Positions 1 to 11,876 are shown, numbered from the stretch's first letter. The stretch: 64,000 nt of DNA from Myoxocephalus aenaeus (GCA_038501785.1 JBAMJR010000051.1:4432501-4496500); one strand, 5' to 3'. Made by a program: numbers and translations. Notes: a model not told the origin generated them from the letters alone.

Positions 1-607
1 TGTCAGATTTCGTGCGAACATCTCGTACCGCTCCATGTGGTTCAGTGAGGTGAGATGTCTCTTTCTGCACAGTCCTCCGCCGACACTCATCTCCCTCCAC
101 TGTGCTTTCATCTCACTTGTGTTTCCGCCCGCCTACCAATGGCTTTGTTTTGCTTCAGACATTCATATTCTTAAACACTGTTCGTCAAGATTGGTTGTCG
201 TAAACATGTCATTTTGGGGATTTTTGAGTACAATGTCTTTAAAGAGCTGCACTGCTCACGTCTTCAACAAGCATTGCCTGTTTGAAACCAGCACATAAGT
301 GGAGTCCAATGCTATTACAGCTGAGTACATATCACTCCAGTCTTTAAATGATCTACAGCATATAGAATGGCCATTGTTTACCCGGTATGAAAAAAATGTT
401 TAGTCATTTTTTGTGTGCATTGTTTCTCATGTACAAAACTAATTGAGAAAAAAGATGTTCAGTGGCAGTGTTTTATGAATTTGGTCTGCTATAAGTATGA
501 CTGTGCCTTTGGAGGTGGTAGAATGCAATTCAGATGTTTTTAATTTTAAAGATATAAATTAAAGAATTTTTAAAATTGCCCTCTTGCATATTATTTTCTT
601 TTTTTAG

Positions 608-786
608 GTAAAGCAAAAGTGTTTGTTTCCATCAGTAAATACATCAAACGGACTGACTTCCTGGCTCGTACTCGCAGACTCACGGTTATCGCTTCTGCTG
701 CGGCGCACAAAGCGGGACACTGGAGGAGAAACCACAACTATATTCAGTCTGTTATCAAACTAAAACACAGCCCGCTTGTGTTGTAG
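608..786 (+). CDS. Last coding exon of an unidentified gene (5' part outside window)
   Basis: An open frame runs from a polypyrimidine-AG acceptor (AG at 606-607) to a TAG at 784-786. It encodes about 59 basic residues beginning KAKVFVSISKYIK and ending KLKHSPLVL. The stretch is rich in Arg, Lys and His, with an RTRRLTVIASAAAHKAGHWRR core. I see no signal peptide, membrane segment or known motif, and I do not recognise the family. No upstream exon is evident in 1-600. The gene converges on khsrp, whose 3' end lies on the opposite strand. The exon call rests on frame plus acceptor only, so it could be a spurious ORF. Confidence 0.5.
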
Positions 787-2861
787 ACAATTACAAATTA
801 AGTGTGTTGCCAATTTTAAGTGTGTGAAAACTGAAAATGCTGCATTACAGAAATGCAGGAACAAATGTGTGAAACGCCAGCATAGTGTGTTTTCCATGTC
901 ATGGGTTCAGTACCCAGTTTGTCTGTGTTATGGCACAAATACATTCCTGAGGTTTGAACGTCTCATCCACATACAGACGGCTGGAATGACTTAAGCCGCC
1001 AGACCAAACTTGACTCCGGATCATCCTCACACATTTTTATTTCAAAAAAGAGATCTTTAAAAATATTTTTGTCTATATCTGGGTTTCATCTTGGCAGGAC
1101 TGTGGGATTAATCTGCAGAAGACCAACAGTGACATGTAGTGGTGATTTATCGCAACTGTGCTTTTGTTCTGTCCGCACACCAGGCTTTGTTTTATGTACA
1201 TACTGTTTGTAATAGAACACGAAAGACAACAAAATGTTCAACACACATTTTACAGTAATCAACATTAGCCTCAATTTAATTCAGAGTATTGCTGCTGGTG
1301 GTCATCTATTAACAATATCAACACTGCTGCCAAAGGCAGGCTCACAGCTGCCATTCAGAATACAAGATTCATACCTGATACATCTCTGGAAGTCAAAACC
1401 AACAGCCTTATATTGCTGAATATATGTACATATATATTAAAGTGAGACACACTGGAAGACTACATTTCAATCTGTTGCACACAATAACTGTAGGAATGAA
1501 AAAAAAATCAACACATTCTTGTTGGCATCCATAAAACCAAAGCATATTAAGAAAAGCAATCGCGTACAACCTTGAGATGAAACTAAATCACAGCCTGGTT
1601 CAAATGTGTCGTGACGATATCCTTTAAATGACATGACCTGCAGCTGTATGAACTACAGAGGGCAACAACCTCCAAATGAAGGTCACAACATGTCAAACTG
1701 CCCACTGGCACCCGAGCAATATGCGATAACTAGGATTGGCCAAATTCTTTAAAAAAAAGAAAGCATATTTTTCTGTCTCCCGAATGGACTTCTCAAGATG
1801 CAAAAGAGGTGCTTGAAAAGCAGATGGTGTGTGAAAACAAAGCAAAATAAACATAAGCAAGGAGCGAAGTCTTAAATCATGGCAACATGAACCCAACATA
1901 CTGCTTCACGCTGTAATCCTCACACTGGTGCGTATTTATGGCAGGGCTGTGAATGGGAAGCCATTTTTATCCACGGCCAAAACAAAGACGCTTCACCTGG
2001 TGCGAGGCCCATAACTCCTGCAACCTTCAAGGACTCGCTGCCTCCTAAATGAACACATGTTCACATAACTGGCATGTCACCATCAGAAGAAGCCGCTCTG
2101 CAGGTGAAGGGGTGTCCTGCTCTTTATTAGGTGCCTTACTTTGAAGGTCCAGCAGTTATGAATCAACACTGTGGAATTCCATCTTGTCAAACAGGCTCGT
2201 TCGTACAAAATACTGCAAAAGGATCCAATGTACACACGATGAAATACCATGCAAGCCTCAGCTGAGGGGAAAAGTGTCTATTTAATTATTTTTTACGACA
2301 TTGAGCAAATCAAATAAGCTTTAAAAAGGATTTCTCTGATGTATTATCACCTGTACCAGATACACAACATGATTATAGTCCTAATGGCTATGTGCAGTTC
2401 AGTAAATACAACACAGGGGTATGAAGTGCTATAAAAATGGGTCTTAAGAAGTAAATAAAAAGAAGATGAGACATCTTTGTTGGCGACCCCTCCACAATAC
2501 AGTACACGTTCCATGGCTTCCATGTTCATAACGGCATATATAAATGTATGCAGAAGCGTTGAGAAGCTGTGTACCTGTCATGGAGGGATTATCAGTCTTC
2601 TCCCTCCCCTCAGCAGCAAAGCACTAGAACGTTTGTTCAGTTCATATTTCTATTAAAACGTATCCCGGTGGTGTTTGGTGGCGAGGACGGTTTTTATTTC
2701 CCCTCAGGAGGAATTAAAAACAGGTTTGGTCCTGGCCTCAAGTTCCGGGTCGCCTTCCTCGGTCCCCGTGTCTCTCCCTTCGGCCGTGAACTCTCACTGC
2801 GTCTAAAATGCAAACGGTTGAGAGGAGGCACATCCTTTGTGTGAAAAGGATCAACTTCTCA
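787..2861 (-). other. Convergent 3' regions: probable long khsrp 3' UTR
   Basis: No convincing coding exon is seen on either strand. On the minus strand this is downstream of the khsrp stop, so most of it is probably khsrp 3' UTR. A minus-strand AATAAA (TTTATT at about 1036-1041) would give a 3' UTR near 1.8 kb. The short open frames here look like chance. I could not place a poly(A) signal for the plus-strand gene that ends at 786. Confidence 0.4.
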
Positions 2862-5800
2862 TCATGAAAATGTATTCAGATGGATGAAAGGGAACGCTTG
2901 TGAGTCAGATGCAACGGAGGATGCAAGCCCCGCTGCAGCCTCTGTACCAACCTGTCCTTGCTGGGCGGTGGGTTGCTGGCCGGGGTCCTGTCCCGTCGGT
3001 CCGTAGTACGCAGCCTGCTGCCTGTAGTACTCCGCCCAGGCGGCGCTGTAGTCCGGCTGGCCCGCCGGTGTGGATGCCGCCGCCCCTGCTGCTCCTGGGG
3101 CTGCAGCTGCTGTCCCGGGAGCAGAGACGCCTGCCTGGGCTAGAGGGGGCAGACAGAGGAGACATGACCCCGCTCACCACGAGGGAAAAGTAATAGTTCA
3201 CACCTTGGAGAACGAAACATCCGGCGTGTCCCAAATCCATACTACATTCTCGCTCTCAATCAGGTTTTGAGTGTGCGGTGAGGTGTTGAAAGGACAAAAT
3301 GTAGCATACTCTACCAGCCAGAATGCAGAGGATGATATGAAACATGAGATGACTTTGAACCAGAAAACAGTTTACTCAAACCCCTTTTTTACTGCTGAAA
3401 ACCAATGTAAATGGGTATTTAAGGCCAGATATATACTTGTTTGCTACTACGTGTTTGTGTGCCCATGACGCTGCCTCACATGGCGCTGTACTCAACTGTT
3501 GGTTCGGTTAGTTTCTAACAGCAGCAGCCAACATTAGCACCGACAACTAACGGTAACATTTGTTGAAATATGTTAGTGACACGGAGCCGTAACTTCAGTA
3601 TTGGTTTGGCTAGCATAGCCCGATCCCAGCGCTCCAGCGAGGTGCAATGATTGATGGGTAATCTTGCAGCATAGTGAGGAGCCGTTATTCAGTTCTCAGG
3701 GTTTCCCCTACCGTTAGAATAGGGGGGCGGGGCGCCCCCCTGAAAAAACCCTCCGCCCCCCTGTAATTTTCTCCGTCGCGCCAGATCACAGACGTGATTT
3801 AAGGTTCCCTTTCCTATAAACAGGTCTACACCTTGTTCTTTTATTAAACAAACTCAATGTTCTTATTTTATTGATCGTATTTCTGTCTATTTCTGTCATG
3901 GTCGCGTTTACAACTCTACTTTGCTCTCGGTAACGCGCACCGCGGAGACCGCCCCGATGCCCACAGACTCGTGCGCGCGCACAGGTGGGCAGAGAGCACA
4001 CTTCCATCAGCCGGCAGAGAGCGTCCAATAATGTCGCGTGGAAAGAAAACAGATATATCTGCGTTTTTTAAACGCTCCCAACGTCGCTCCCAACGTCTCC
4101 GTCGTCGCCGACACCCCGCCCCCCTGACACCCCGCCCCCCTGAAGCTGTAAACCTAGGGGAAACACTGGTTCTTCCCTTCTCAGTTCACTTTGAACTGAG
4201 CATGTTGGCTCTCTTTGGTTTGGAATCTAACTTAACATGGCGGTCAGATCACAGCGTATGTATTTATGTATTTATGTATTTGCAGTATTACGAGTGTCTG
4301 TGGTGACGTTCATGGATAAAAAATGCTTTTTCTAAGAGCGTAAAAAGTACACTCATGTGTAAAAAGACTCCAGATGGCTAAACTCCCTTGTTTCCACTCA
4401 ATTAGAAATGATCAATTATTCAAATAGATTGATCTGATTTGAGTATTTCTATAGTTTATGTAATGTCATCATTTGCTTTTTGTTTTTGATTGATTAATTG
4501 ATTGATTGTTTAAACCACCAAATAATTTCAGCACTAGTACAAAATAATTAGTTTGCTCCTTAACAGCAGACAAAGCGACAGATGGTGTTCCTGTGCAGCC
4601 TCACCCATCTTCTTGTAGTACTCCTCCCAGGCCTTGGTGTAGTCTGGCTGGCCCCCCGGCGCCTGGGCAGGCTGGGTCTGGTCCCCTGAAGTTTGGGCAC
4701 TTCCAGCTGGGTCAGCGGGGTACTGGTCTGGCACAGCCCCTGATGGCTGCTGGTAGTACTGAGCGTAGTAGGCTGCCCAGGCTGCATTGGGGTCATTGGC
4801 TGCTGCCTTGCCTAGAAAAGATGCAGGGTGGAGGGTGTGAGGTCCTCATAGGGTGAGGGTGAGCCCCTGCTACTGGCCTGGAGACCGGGCTTGGAGACCA
4901 GGGGGGAAACAGAGACAGGGTTAGCCAGAGCAGCTTAAGGTAAAGACATCTGCATCTCATGACAACATTTCCATCAGTACTCCTGTTGACCATCTCAGAC
5001 TTAGAGGAAGAAATGTCATCACTCATCTGAAATGACTGGGAGGGTAAACACTAAAACCTAAAACCTGGAATGAAAGTACCGTAGTAGGTTGTAAGCGTTT
5101 TGACCCAACATGCAAAAGTGAGCCAAAATAAACTGATTGATCCCTAACAAGTCAAAGGTGACTCACTGGGGTCATGAGGTGCCTGGGGCTGCCACTGCTG
5201 GAAGGTGTTGCTCCAGCCTTGAGGGGTGTACTGCTGAGGACCTGGAGGACCCCCGCTGAGGAGAAAATAAATGCTTCATCGTTAATAACCTCTCAGGATC
5301 GTCACCCTGACACGATGACAAAAAAAAGCCTCCTTAGATGCGATTGGAAAGCGATACAAACAGCTGCACGTTAGTTGTAGCTACTCACTGTGACGGTCCG
5401 GGCGCCGCAGGCGGTCCGGGGTTGTATGGGTTGGGATTGTAGGGGCCCATTGGACCAGCAGGACCCGGCCCACCTGGCCCGGGGCCGACATGACACAAAG
5501 GTCCCTGTAGCACGTGACATAATCACACATCAAATAAAGAACAACAAAATAAAAGCTTTACTAAATGCAAAAAAAATAAATAAGAATGGTAAGTGCCTCA
5601 ATCTTCTCCTCGATGAGCTGCTTGGCGTGGTCGATCTGCTGCGGGGAGCCCCGAATGATGAAAAGCTTGAAGTTGGGGTCTCCGTTGGGGGGCGGCTGTC
5701 GAGAGATTTCCACAAAGGCCCCCGTCTGCTGGTTGATGGACTTGACGTTCTCTCCTCCCCGGCCAATCACGAGTCCACACTTGTGGGCAGGAATAGAGAA

Positions 5801-8800
5801 GGTCAATTCCCCTCCAGGGGGCCCCCAACTGCCTTGTCCCCCGCCTCGACCCCTGTTGCCTGCCGGCATGCCTGGAGGACCCGGGGGACCCTGTGGATGG
5901 AGAGAGAAAGCCTCAGGATTATATAACGTCCTACGTTATTTTACTGCTGATCTGTCAAAGGCCTGCTACCGTACATTTACTGTTATCCACAACTGATGGA
6001 ACTCATCATTTACTGTTTTTTAGGGTGTGTGTGTGTGAACAAAAGCAGTTTCAAACATTGCATAGAAGAGTAATCATACCCCTTGTCCCTCCTCCCTGAC
6101 CCGGATGCTCTGCAGCAGGTCGTTGATGATCTGGGCAGCGTGCTCGCAGCGGTCAGGGGGACCGCTGATGTGGGCAATTTTCTCTGGACCAGTCCCGTCA
6201 TCTGTAAGAAAGATTAAAATCTTCATAAAGCTCTATCTTTGATATTCTGAATCACATTACTCATGTAGAAGGGTCACTTGTAGTTCTGAGAGTCAATACC
6301 CAACTCAAGACCTCCCACAAGCCGCGCAGGTGGAACACCAGTTCAACACAATGTTGTCCTCTGTAACACTAGATGTTTGCAGACACACCCATCATTCAGA
6401 CATAGTGATGGGTGTGCAATAAAGCACCTTGAGTCAATAGAAAAGTGGGAAAAAGGAGCAAGACGACACCTACTCTGGACAAAGTCATGTGAAAAAGGCA
6501 CACAAAGTGTATCTGCTGTCTGGTGTCTCTTGTTTGCATGTATCATTCTGTAAAAGACTAAAAAAAGCTGGAGGCCCCATGAGTGTCATTATGGTTACTT
6601 CTTTATGTATCTGCTTAGTGTCAGTGGCATCAGGCATCAAACTTCCATGTTGTATCGACATTGATGAGATAAAATAGATAAATATGTATGATCATGAAAG
6701 CCATCACCTTGTTTGAACTGTATCCTAACTCCAGCATCATTCTGGATTTTCTTGATCATCTCTCCGTTGCGCCCGATGACCACACCGACTGAGTGTCTTG
6801 GTACAGGGATCTGAGTGGGAAACATACGTTTTAAAAAACTTGGATTTGGTTCAAAGACAACTAATGCCACTTCTAATATCCCCCCCCCCCCCCCCCCCCC
6901 CCCCCCCAACACACACAAACTCACATCCATGCCTCCCCCCATTCGGGAACCAAAGTCATTCCTTTCACTAAAGCCACCGTGGTCTCTCTCCCTCAGAATC
7001 TCCTGCACCATGTCCTGGGCTTGCTAAACAGGAAAACATGATGATTAGAATAAATGGCAACGCAGCACCACACATGTATGTTGTTGAGATGATTTCATAA
7101 ACGTACCTGGACTTTGTAAGGATCTCCGATAATGCGCAGGGGCTTGTCAACGTTGGGTCCCTGAGAGGCATCCTGGATCAGGATCATCTTCACCCCTGCA
7201 CGCTCCTGGAATATCACACAATTGAAAATGATTGTTGTGTGCGTTTTCAATCTATATTTTCCTGGCTCTACTTTTTTTTCATGTGCAAAACTAAAGTTAC
7301 CACATTGCAAAACTTTTCAAAAGTAGTCAGTAAATCTATCTCAGAGATCCTTCAAGGTAGTCATAGTTTCTAAATAAAAAAGTAATGGCCGTGCACTATA
7401 CCTGTAGCTGTTTGATGGTCTCTCCTCCCTTCCCGATGACGAGGCCAGCCTTGCCAGCTGGGATCATCATCTCGTGCACCGTGCCGTTCTGCCCGTTGGT
7501 GGACTCGGGATAAGAGGAAGGGGGTGTACCCCTCCCTCGTGACACGATCTCATCCAACAGACTCCTGGCATTCCTGGCCAGGGCAAAGCTCACCAGTTAC
7601 TGCACATTCATTTTACTAAATTATGTTATTACGCTGATGTGATGGCAATTGTCAGTATAGGTAACACATTTACATAATGTCATAAAAGAGTCAGGCTTCA
7701 AACAAAGTCCATCATCACTGAGAAAATGTTGGATTCGGCCAAACATTGTTTTCAAAAACATTTTGATACATGCCCTCACTCCTGTGATTTGGGGGGACAC
7801 GAGTACAGAGGGCAACCCACTGAATCATAAGCAGGGTTTCCCCTACCGTTAGAATAGGGGGGCGGGGCGCCCCCCTGAAAAAACCCTCCGCCCCTCTGTA
7901 ATTTTCTCCGTCGCGCCAGATCACAGACGTGATTTAAGGTTCCCTTTCCTATAAACAGATCTACACCTTGTTCTTTTATTAAACAAACTCAATGTTCTTA
8001 TTTTATTGATCGTATTTCTGTCTATTTCTGTCATGGTCGCGTTTACAACTCTACTTTGCTCTCGGTAACGCGCACCGCGGAGATCCGCCCCGATGCCCAC
8101 AGACTCGTGCGCGCGCACAGGTGGGCAGAGAGCACACTTCCATCAGCCGGCAGAGAGCGTCCAATAATGTCGCGTGGAAAGAAAACAGATATATCTGCGT
8201 TTTTTAAACGCTCCCAACGTCGCTCCCAACGTCGCCGTCGCCGTCGCCGCCGACCCCCGACCCCCCCCCCTGAAGCTGTAAACCTAGGGGAAACACTGCA
8301 TAAGTCATATTTTCTCATGCTTCCACATAAAACGACAATGGGATCATTTCCATTAAGTCTGACACTTACTGTATGGAGTCTTGGGAACCTGTGAGAGAGA
8401 CGCACCTGTCTGGAAGGCCTCCGCTGTCTGGATACACACACACATGGAGTACATACAAATGTGACATTTAAGTTCAGCATCTAAAGGAAAATACTGAATT
8501 TGTAAACTATACAAAAAATGCCAAACTGTGGATAACTGTTTAGGCTAACTGCAGACGGTACCTGGCGCTATCTGAACCTTGCAACCTGACTCCTGTTGAA
8601 TCTTATTGATCTGTTCACCTCCACGGCCAATAACTGGGGTCAAAGAAAGAGCAAACTGTCTGTTGTTGGTGGGTCACATTATCAGTAGAGGATCTGTTTG
8701 TGTCTTATATTGCAGGAACAGAGTTGGGCTGCACTCACTCAGTCCCACCATGCTGTCGGGTACGCTGTACTCCTCCGTGGTGGAGGCGTGTCTGACACCA

Positions 8801-10625
8801 TCAGCAAGCGAGGATGACAATGAAGGAAAAAGAGGCAACAAAATCAGACCTTCTATTCGCATTTTTGCGAACTTCTACATAATACGCAATCAACTGAAAG
8901 TGGTGAGATCTCACCTTTGTTGTGCAAGAGCAGCTAGCTGTGCACCAATAGCTGAGAAGGGACACCAAAATAGAGCGAAAGGGAGAAAACAGAGCAGGTA
9001 AAATGGACATCCACTTCTATGGTCACACGGCACAGTACACAGTGAAATCTAATCTCTGCATTTAACCCAACCTAAGATCAGGAGCAGCGGGCAGCTACTA
9101 TACAGTGCTGGGGAGCAGTTTGTTGGTCCAGTGCCTTGCTCAGGGGCTGCTCGGCAGTGCCCAGGAGGCAAACTGGCACATCTCCAGCTACCAGTTCACG
9201 CGGCATATTCGGTCCGTGATAGGACTTAAGACAACTTAAGTTCTCTGGTCTCTGAGCCAGTACCCACCGACTGAGCTACTGCCGCCCAAAAAAATAAATA
9301 AATCACAAAGCAAAGAGTAAAAAGTGCATAAAGTAGTGGGATGAACTCACACAATGCATTGGCTGAATCCAAGTCACTCTCTCCAGCCAGCTTCTTGCTC
9401 TCCGGTTCATCTGTCAGGTGAGGAAACAACAGAGAACTCCACTGCAATTGTGCGAGTGTGACGTGTCCTTGAGGACTGCAGAGAGAATACCTTCTGCAAC
9501 TACAGCCGTCATCAGGTGCACAATACGAAGGTGGTTAACATTTATATTTATTCATTTGTCCGACGCTTTTGTCCAAAGCGACAAATGAGGAACAACCCAA
9601 GCCACAGTAGATCAAGGAGACTGCGCCCCAGTACCTGCATCCTCCAGCTGTCGTTTCTGCGCAGTGAATGCAAAGCCATCCGATGCAGTGTTGTTGTTCA
9701 TGGGAGGACCAGCGTCACCCCCAATTTTTGCTGCGATCTGAAACACAAGTGCAACATTCACCATGACAATTGAGCCAAGAAAAAAACATTAATTGTACAA
9801 CTCGTATAAGTTACACATCGGACTGAGCCTCTTACAACAGTCTGGTCTGTGTGTATTCAGTAGATATTAAAGTTCACATTACGGCCCCATCTTTGGTCTA
9901 TTATCAATTTATTGGTATATTCACTCAGTTCACTTATTGTCCATGATTTGGCTTTAAATTCTATTTATTTATTTCTTAACTATCTGATTTGTTTTTTTCT
10001 GGCTTTTTGCGAGGTGGCTGTGGTAGCATTGCTAATCTATCTATCTATCTATCCATCATCATCATCATCATCATCATTATTATATGGATGTCATAACATA
10101 AGACGGTACGTAACGCTAGCTTTTACATTGGATTATTATAAATTGATGCACTGTTGCCTTTTTTGTTGGCTAGTTTGATGAACTACCATCTGCATTAATT
10201 TTACATCAACCACCTCCACAGTTAATTAAGTGAATATAATCTTGAGTCTGTATCCCCAGGTCACTCTGGTGTGTTGAGGTTCACAGTATTGCAGCTCGCT
10301 TGTACAACAAGCACTGACAAGACATAACTCAACTGTGCATTTATGAACAACCCTTAATTCATGAACATACATGCATTGAGGAGATTCATCCTCGTGTCAC
10401 GTGACAAGCCGTGTCACCAAAGTCAGGCTTCAAGCTAACTAGTTAGCTCGCCCTGCCTCCAACACAAACGCGTCCCTGCCCGTCACATCTCCTCACCTGC
10501 CGGGCCCTCTGCACCGCGTCCGCAAACGCATCTTTCTTTATGGCAGCTGCTCCGTTCCCGAGAGCTGCCTGTCCGCCCAGAGGGTCCCCGCGTCCGGGCG
10601 GGGGCACCGCGTTGTACTCCGACAT
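2862..10625 (-). CDS. khsrp: KH-type splicing regulatory protein (FUBP2/KSRP), 17 coding exons
   Basis: KHSRP binds single-stranded AU-rich nucleic acid and acts in mRNA decay, splicing and microRNA processing. Coding exons on the minus strand: 10625-10497, 9737-9635, 9410-9351, 8951-8915, 8791-8739, 8633-8562, 8427-8370, 7573-7402, 7205-7107, 7023-6925, 6810-6708, 6201-6080, 5890-5597, 5504-5389, 5255-5167, 4811-4605 and 3139-2952. All are phase-consistent and give 667 codons. The start is MSEYNAVPPPGRGDP followed by KKDAFADAVQRARQ, the KHSRP-type N terminus. Four KH domains show GxxG loops (IIGRGGEQ, VIGKGGET, VIGRNGEM, VIGRGGEN). The tail has the tyrosine-rich repeats DYTKAWEEYYKK and DYSAAWAEYYRQ that mark the FUBP family. 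KHSRP is favoured over FUBP1/3 by IVSRGRGTPP and QNGTVHEMMIPAGKAG. The last exon either splices at GTTGGT (2951-2946) to an unseen exon or reads through to a TGA at 2862-2864. The exon ending at 5597 has a GC-type donor. Confidence 0.93.
3697..4168 (+). mobile_element. hAT-type non-autonomous DNA transposon, copy 1 (472 bp)
   Basis: The element starts CAGGGTTTCCCCTA and ends TAGGGGAAACACTG, imperfect 14-bp terminal inverted repeats of hAT type. It lies in the last khsrp intron (between 3139 and 4605). Flanks show a short imperfect repeat (AGTTCT before, GGTTCT after). Inside, an ATG at 4031 opens a frame reading MSRGKKTDISAFFKRSQR, which resembles the N terminus of hAT/ZMYM-type transposases. 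It runs out into simple Arg-rich and Pro-rich sequence, so no transposase is encoded. It is nearly identical to the copy at 7832-8298. Confidence 0.8.
6880..6907. repeat. Poly-C tract (28 C)
   Basis: An uninterrupted C homopolymer on the plus strand (G on the khsrp sense strand) lies in the intron just after the khsrp exon 7023-6925, about 17 bp from its donor. On the pre-mRNA this is a G-run close to a splice donor. The length is likely polymorphic and error-prone in sequencing. Confidence 0.9.
7832..8298 (+). mobile_element. hAT-type non-autonomous DNA transposon, copy 2 (467 bp)
   Basis: This is the same element as 3697-4168, in the same orientation, with the same CAGGGTTTCCCCTA start and TAGGGGAAACACTG end. 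It differs by a few substitutions and by the length of an Arg-codon (CGTCGC) and C-rich tract near the end. A perfect 6-bp direct repeat, CATAAG, flanks it (7826-7831 and 8299-8304). It sits in the khsrp intron between the exons at 8370 and 7573, about 70 bp from the donor side. The internal ATG frame gives MSRGKKTDISAFFKRSQR and then degenerates. Confidence 0.8.
9010..9290 (-). mobile_element. Diverged tRNA-derived SINE (minus strand)
   Basis: Read on the minus strand from about 9290, the sequence begins GGGCGGCAGTAGCTCAGTCGG, a tRNA-like A box as in many teleost SINEs. The body follows, and it ends near TGGGTTAAATGCAGAG at about 9050 and a CACTGTGTACTGTG-type tail. The B box is degraded. 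It lies in a khsrp intron. The tail motif recurs on the plus strand near 36450. The family name was not determined. Confidence 0.65.
9535..9600 (+). repeat. Fragment of a common teleost interspersed repeat
   Basis: The segment TTTATTCATTTGTCCGACGC and the following CTTTTGTCCAAAGCGACAAA resemble a motif repeated widely in teleost genomes (pattern: CATTTAGCAGACGCTTTTATCCAAAGCGAC). No ends or target duplication could be set. It lies in a khsrp intron. Confidence 0.4.
10035..10085. repeat. Microsatellite (CTAT)n then (CAT)n
   Basis: About five CTAT units are followed by about eight CAT units, in khsrp intron 1. No gene sequence is seen here. Confidence 0.85.
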
Positions 10626-10780
10626 GTCGACGAGCAGACAGGCGAGCGGGCGAGGGCACGAAACCGGGAGCCGCAGCCGCGGTGGGAAGGAAAGTCATGA
10701 AACTAACGGGTCAAGGAAAACATCGCAGCCGCTACGGCGGCCGGGAAGGTGCATTCGCGTTTTTTGTTTTTTATTTCATA
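10498..10780 (-). promoter_or_regulatory. khsrp promoter / 5' UTR, GC-rich (upstream part 10626-10780)
   Basis: The sequence immediately upstream of the khsrp ATG (10625) is markedly GC-rich with many CpG dinucleotides up to about 10755. It then falls sharply into A/T-rich DNA. This is the profile expected of a CpG-type housekeeping promoter. No TATA element was identified. The transcription start is not fixed by sequence. Confidence 0.45.
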
Positions 10781-10789
10781 ATATATCAT

Positions 10790-11262
10790 AATATAATTAT
10801 CATAATATGATAAATATAAAAAAAATATAAGATAAAACTCAAGTCACTGAGGAATAATACAATACATTCGTGTTTGCGTTGTTTGTTTGCGTTGTTTACA
10901 GTTTTGTTACACACTTTTCTGTTTTAACATTATTTGCTTTTAAACAGGTGATGTTTTGTGTACCATCATACATCCTCACATAACTCCATAACTGGTCAAA
11001 TAACAGAGTACCACAGATAATGTTTATGTATCTTGATTTTTATTAGATATTTTTTGATGAAGACATGTTGAATAAGTCAAAACTGCAAATTTAATTCGTG
11101 AATTGGGCCAGATGGTGCCACAACATCACTGGACCCTATTCTGCATTACATTGGCATTTCTGTATTATTTTCCATATCCACTATACAATTAAAGTATTCC
11201 CAAACTATTATTTTTTTGTTTTACTGCTTTTCAAACCAGTAAAGTATAAACCTGAACCAACA
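10790..11262. other. A/T-rich intergenic stretch, nothing identified
   Basis: The sequence is A/T-rich and lies between the khsrp promoter and the LTR element. I see no coding exon, RNA gene or clear repeat boundary. Confidence 0.5.
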
Positions 11263-11267
11263 CATAT

Positions 11268-11844
11268 TGTTCTGCCCCACATTTTCATGTGTTGCATTCG
11301 AGACACCAAGTGGTAGAGAATGTAATTGCATCTTTGTTTATCCCTCCTCTCTTACCGTAGTTAGTTCTGATTCTACTGAGAAGACATGCTGCAGCTACTT
11401 TTCACTCTTACTGTCTGGTAGCCTCTAAAGATCTAAGTCTGTAAGTACATATGTATGTAGCATGTACATATCTTCTATGATATATTCTCTGTGTGTTTAC
11501 CGTTTTAGTACAACCTTGTGTTGTATAGATGCTAATCGCGATTAGCATTTCTGCATTGACATCAATGTTAATATTAGCTTAGACGCTAACTGGGCAAGGG
11601 AGTTATATGTTAATTGTTACTTACCTTTTCTGGCATAATGGCTGTATGTTGAATCAGAGCTTTATATTCATGTGTATGTATATGAACTGTTTGTAAGCTC
11701 ATTTCATGTTCTGTTTTTCACAGTTTTACAAAAACCAAGATTCTAACTAAAAACCTAAACTCCACTCCGGATTCCTGGGTCTTCATTTTATGGATCTGCT
11801 GTTAGCTATCTGCTAAGCTAACTTAAAGAAGCAAGGGCAGAATA
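11268..11844 (+). repeat. 5' LTR of the BEL/Pao element
   Basis: It starts TGTTCTGCCCCAC and ends GCAGGAATA-like sequence (GGGCAGAATA). It is 577 bp long and is repeated exactly at 13138-13714. It does not end in the usual CA. Confidence 0.9.
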
Positions 11845-11876
11845 GTAAAAAGACTCATTACTTAGTCGGCTAGCAA

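Noticed and set aside
8043..8480. 145-codon minus-strand Arg-rich open frame
   Set aside because: It spans the hAT MITE and a khsrp exon antisense. The Arg-rich part is the CGTCGC microsatellite of the element.
9010..9290. True tRNA gene on the minus strand
   Set aside because: The A-box-like start is present, but there is no acceptor stem pairing and the B box is degraded. The body continues as a SINE.
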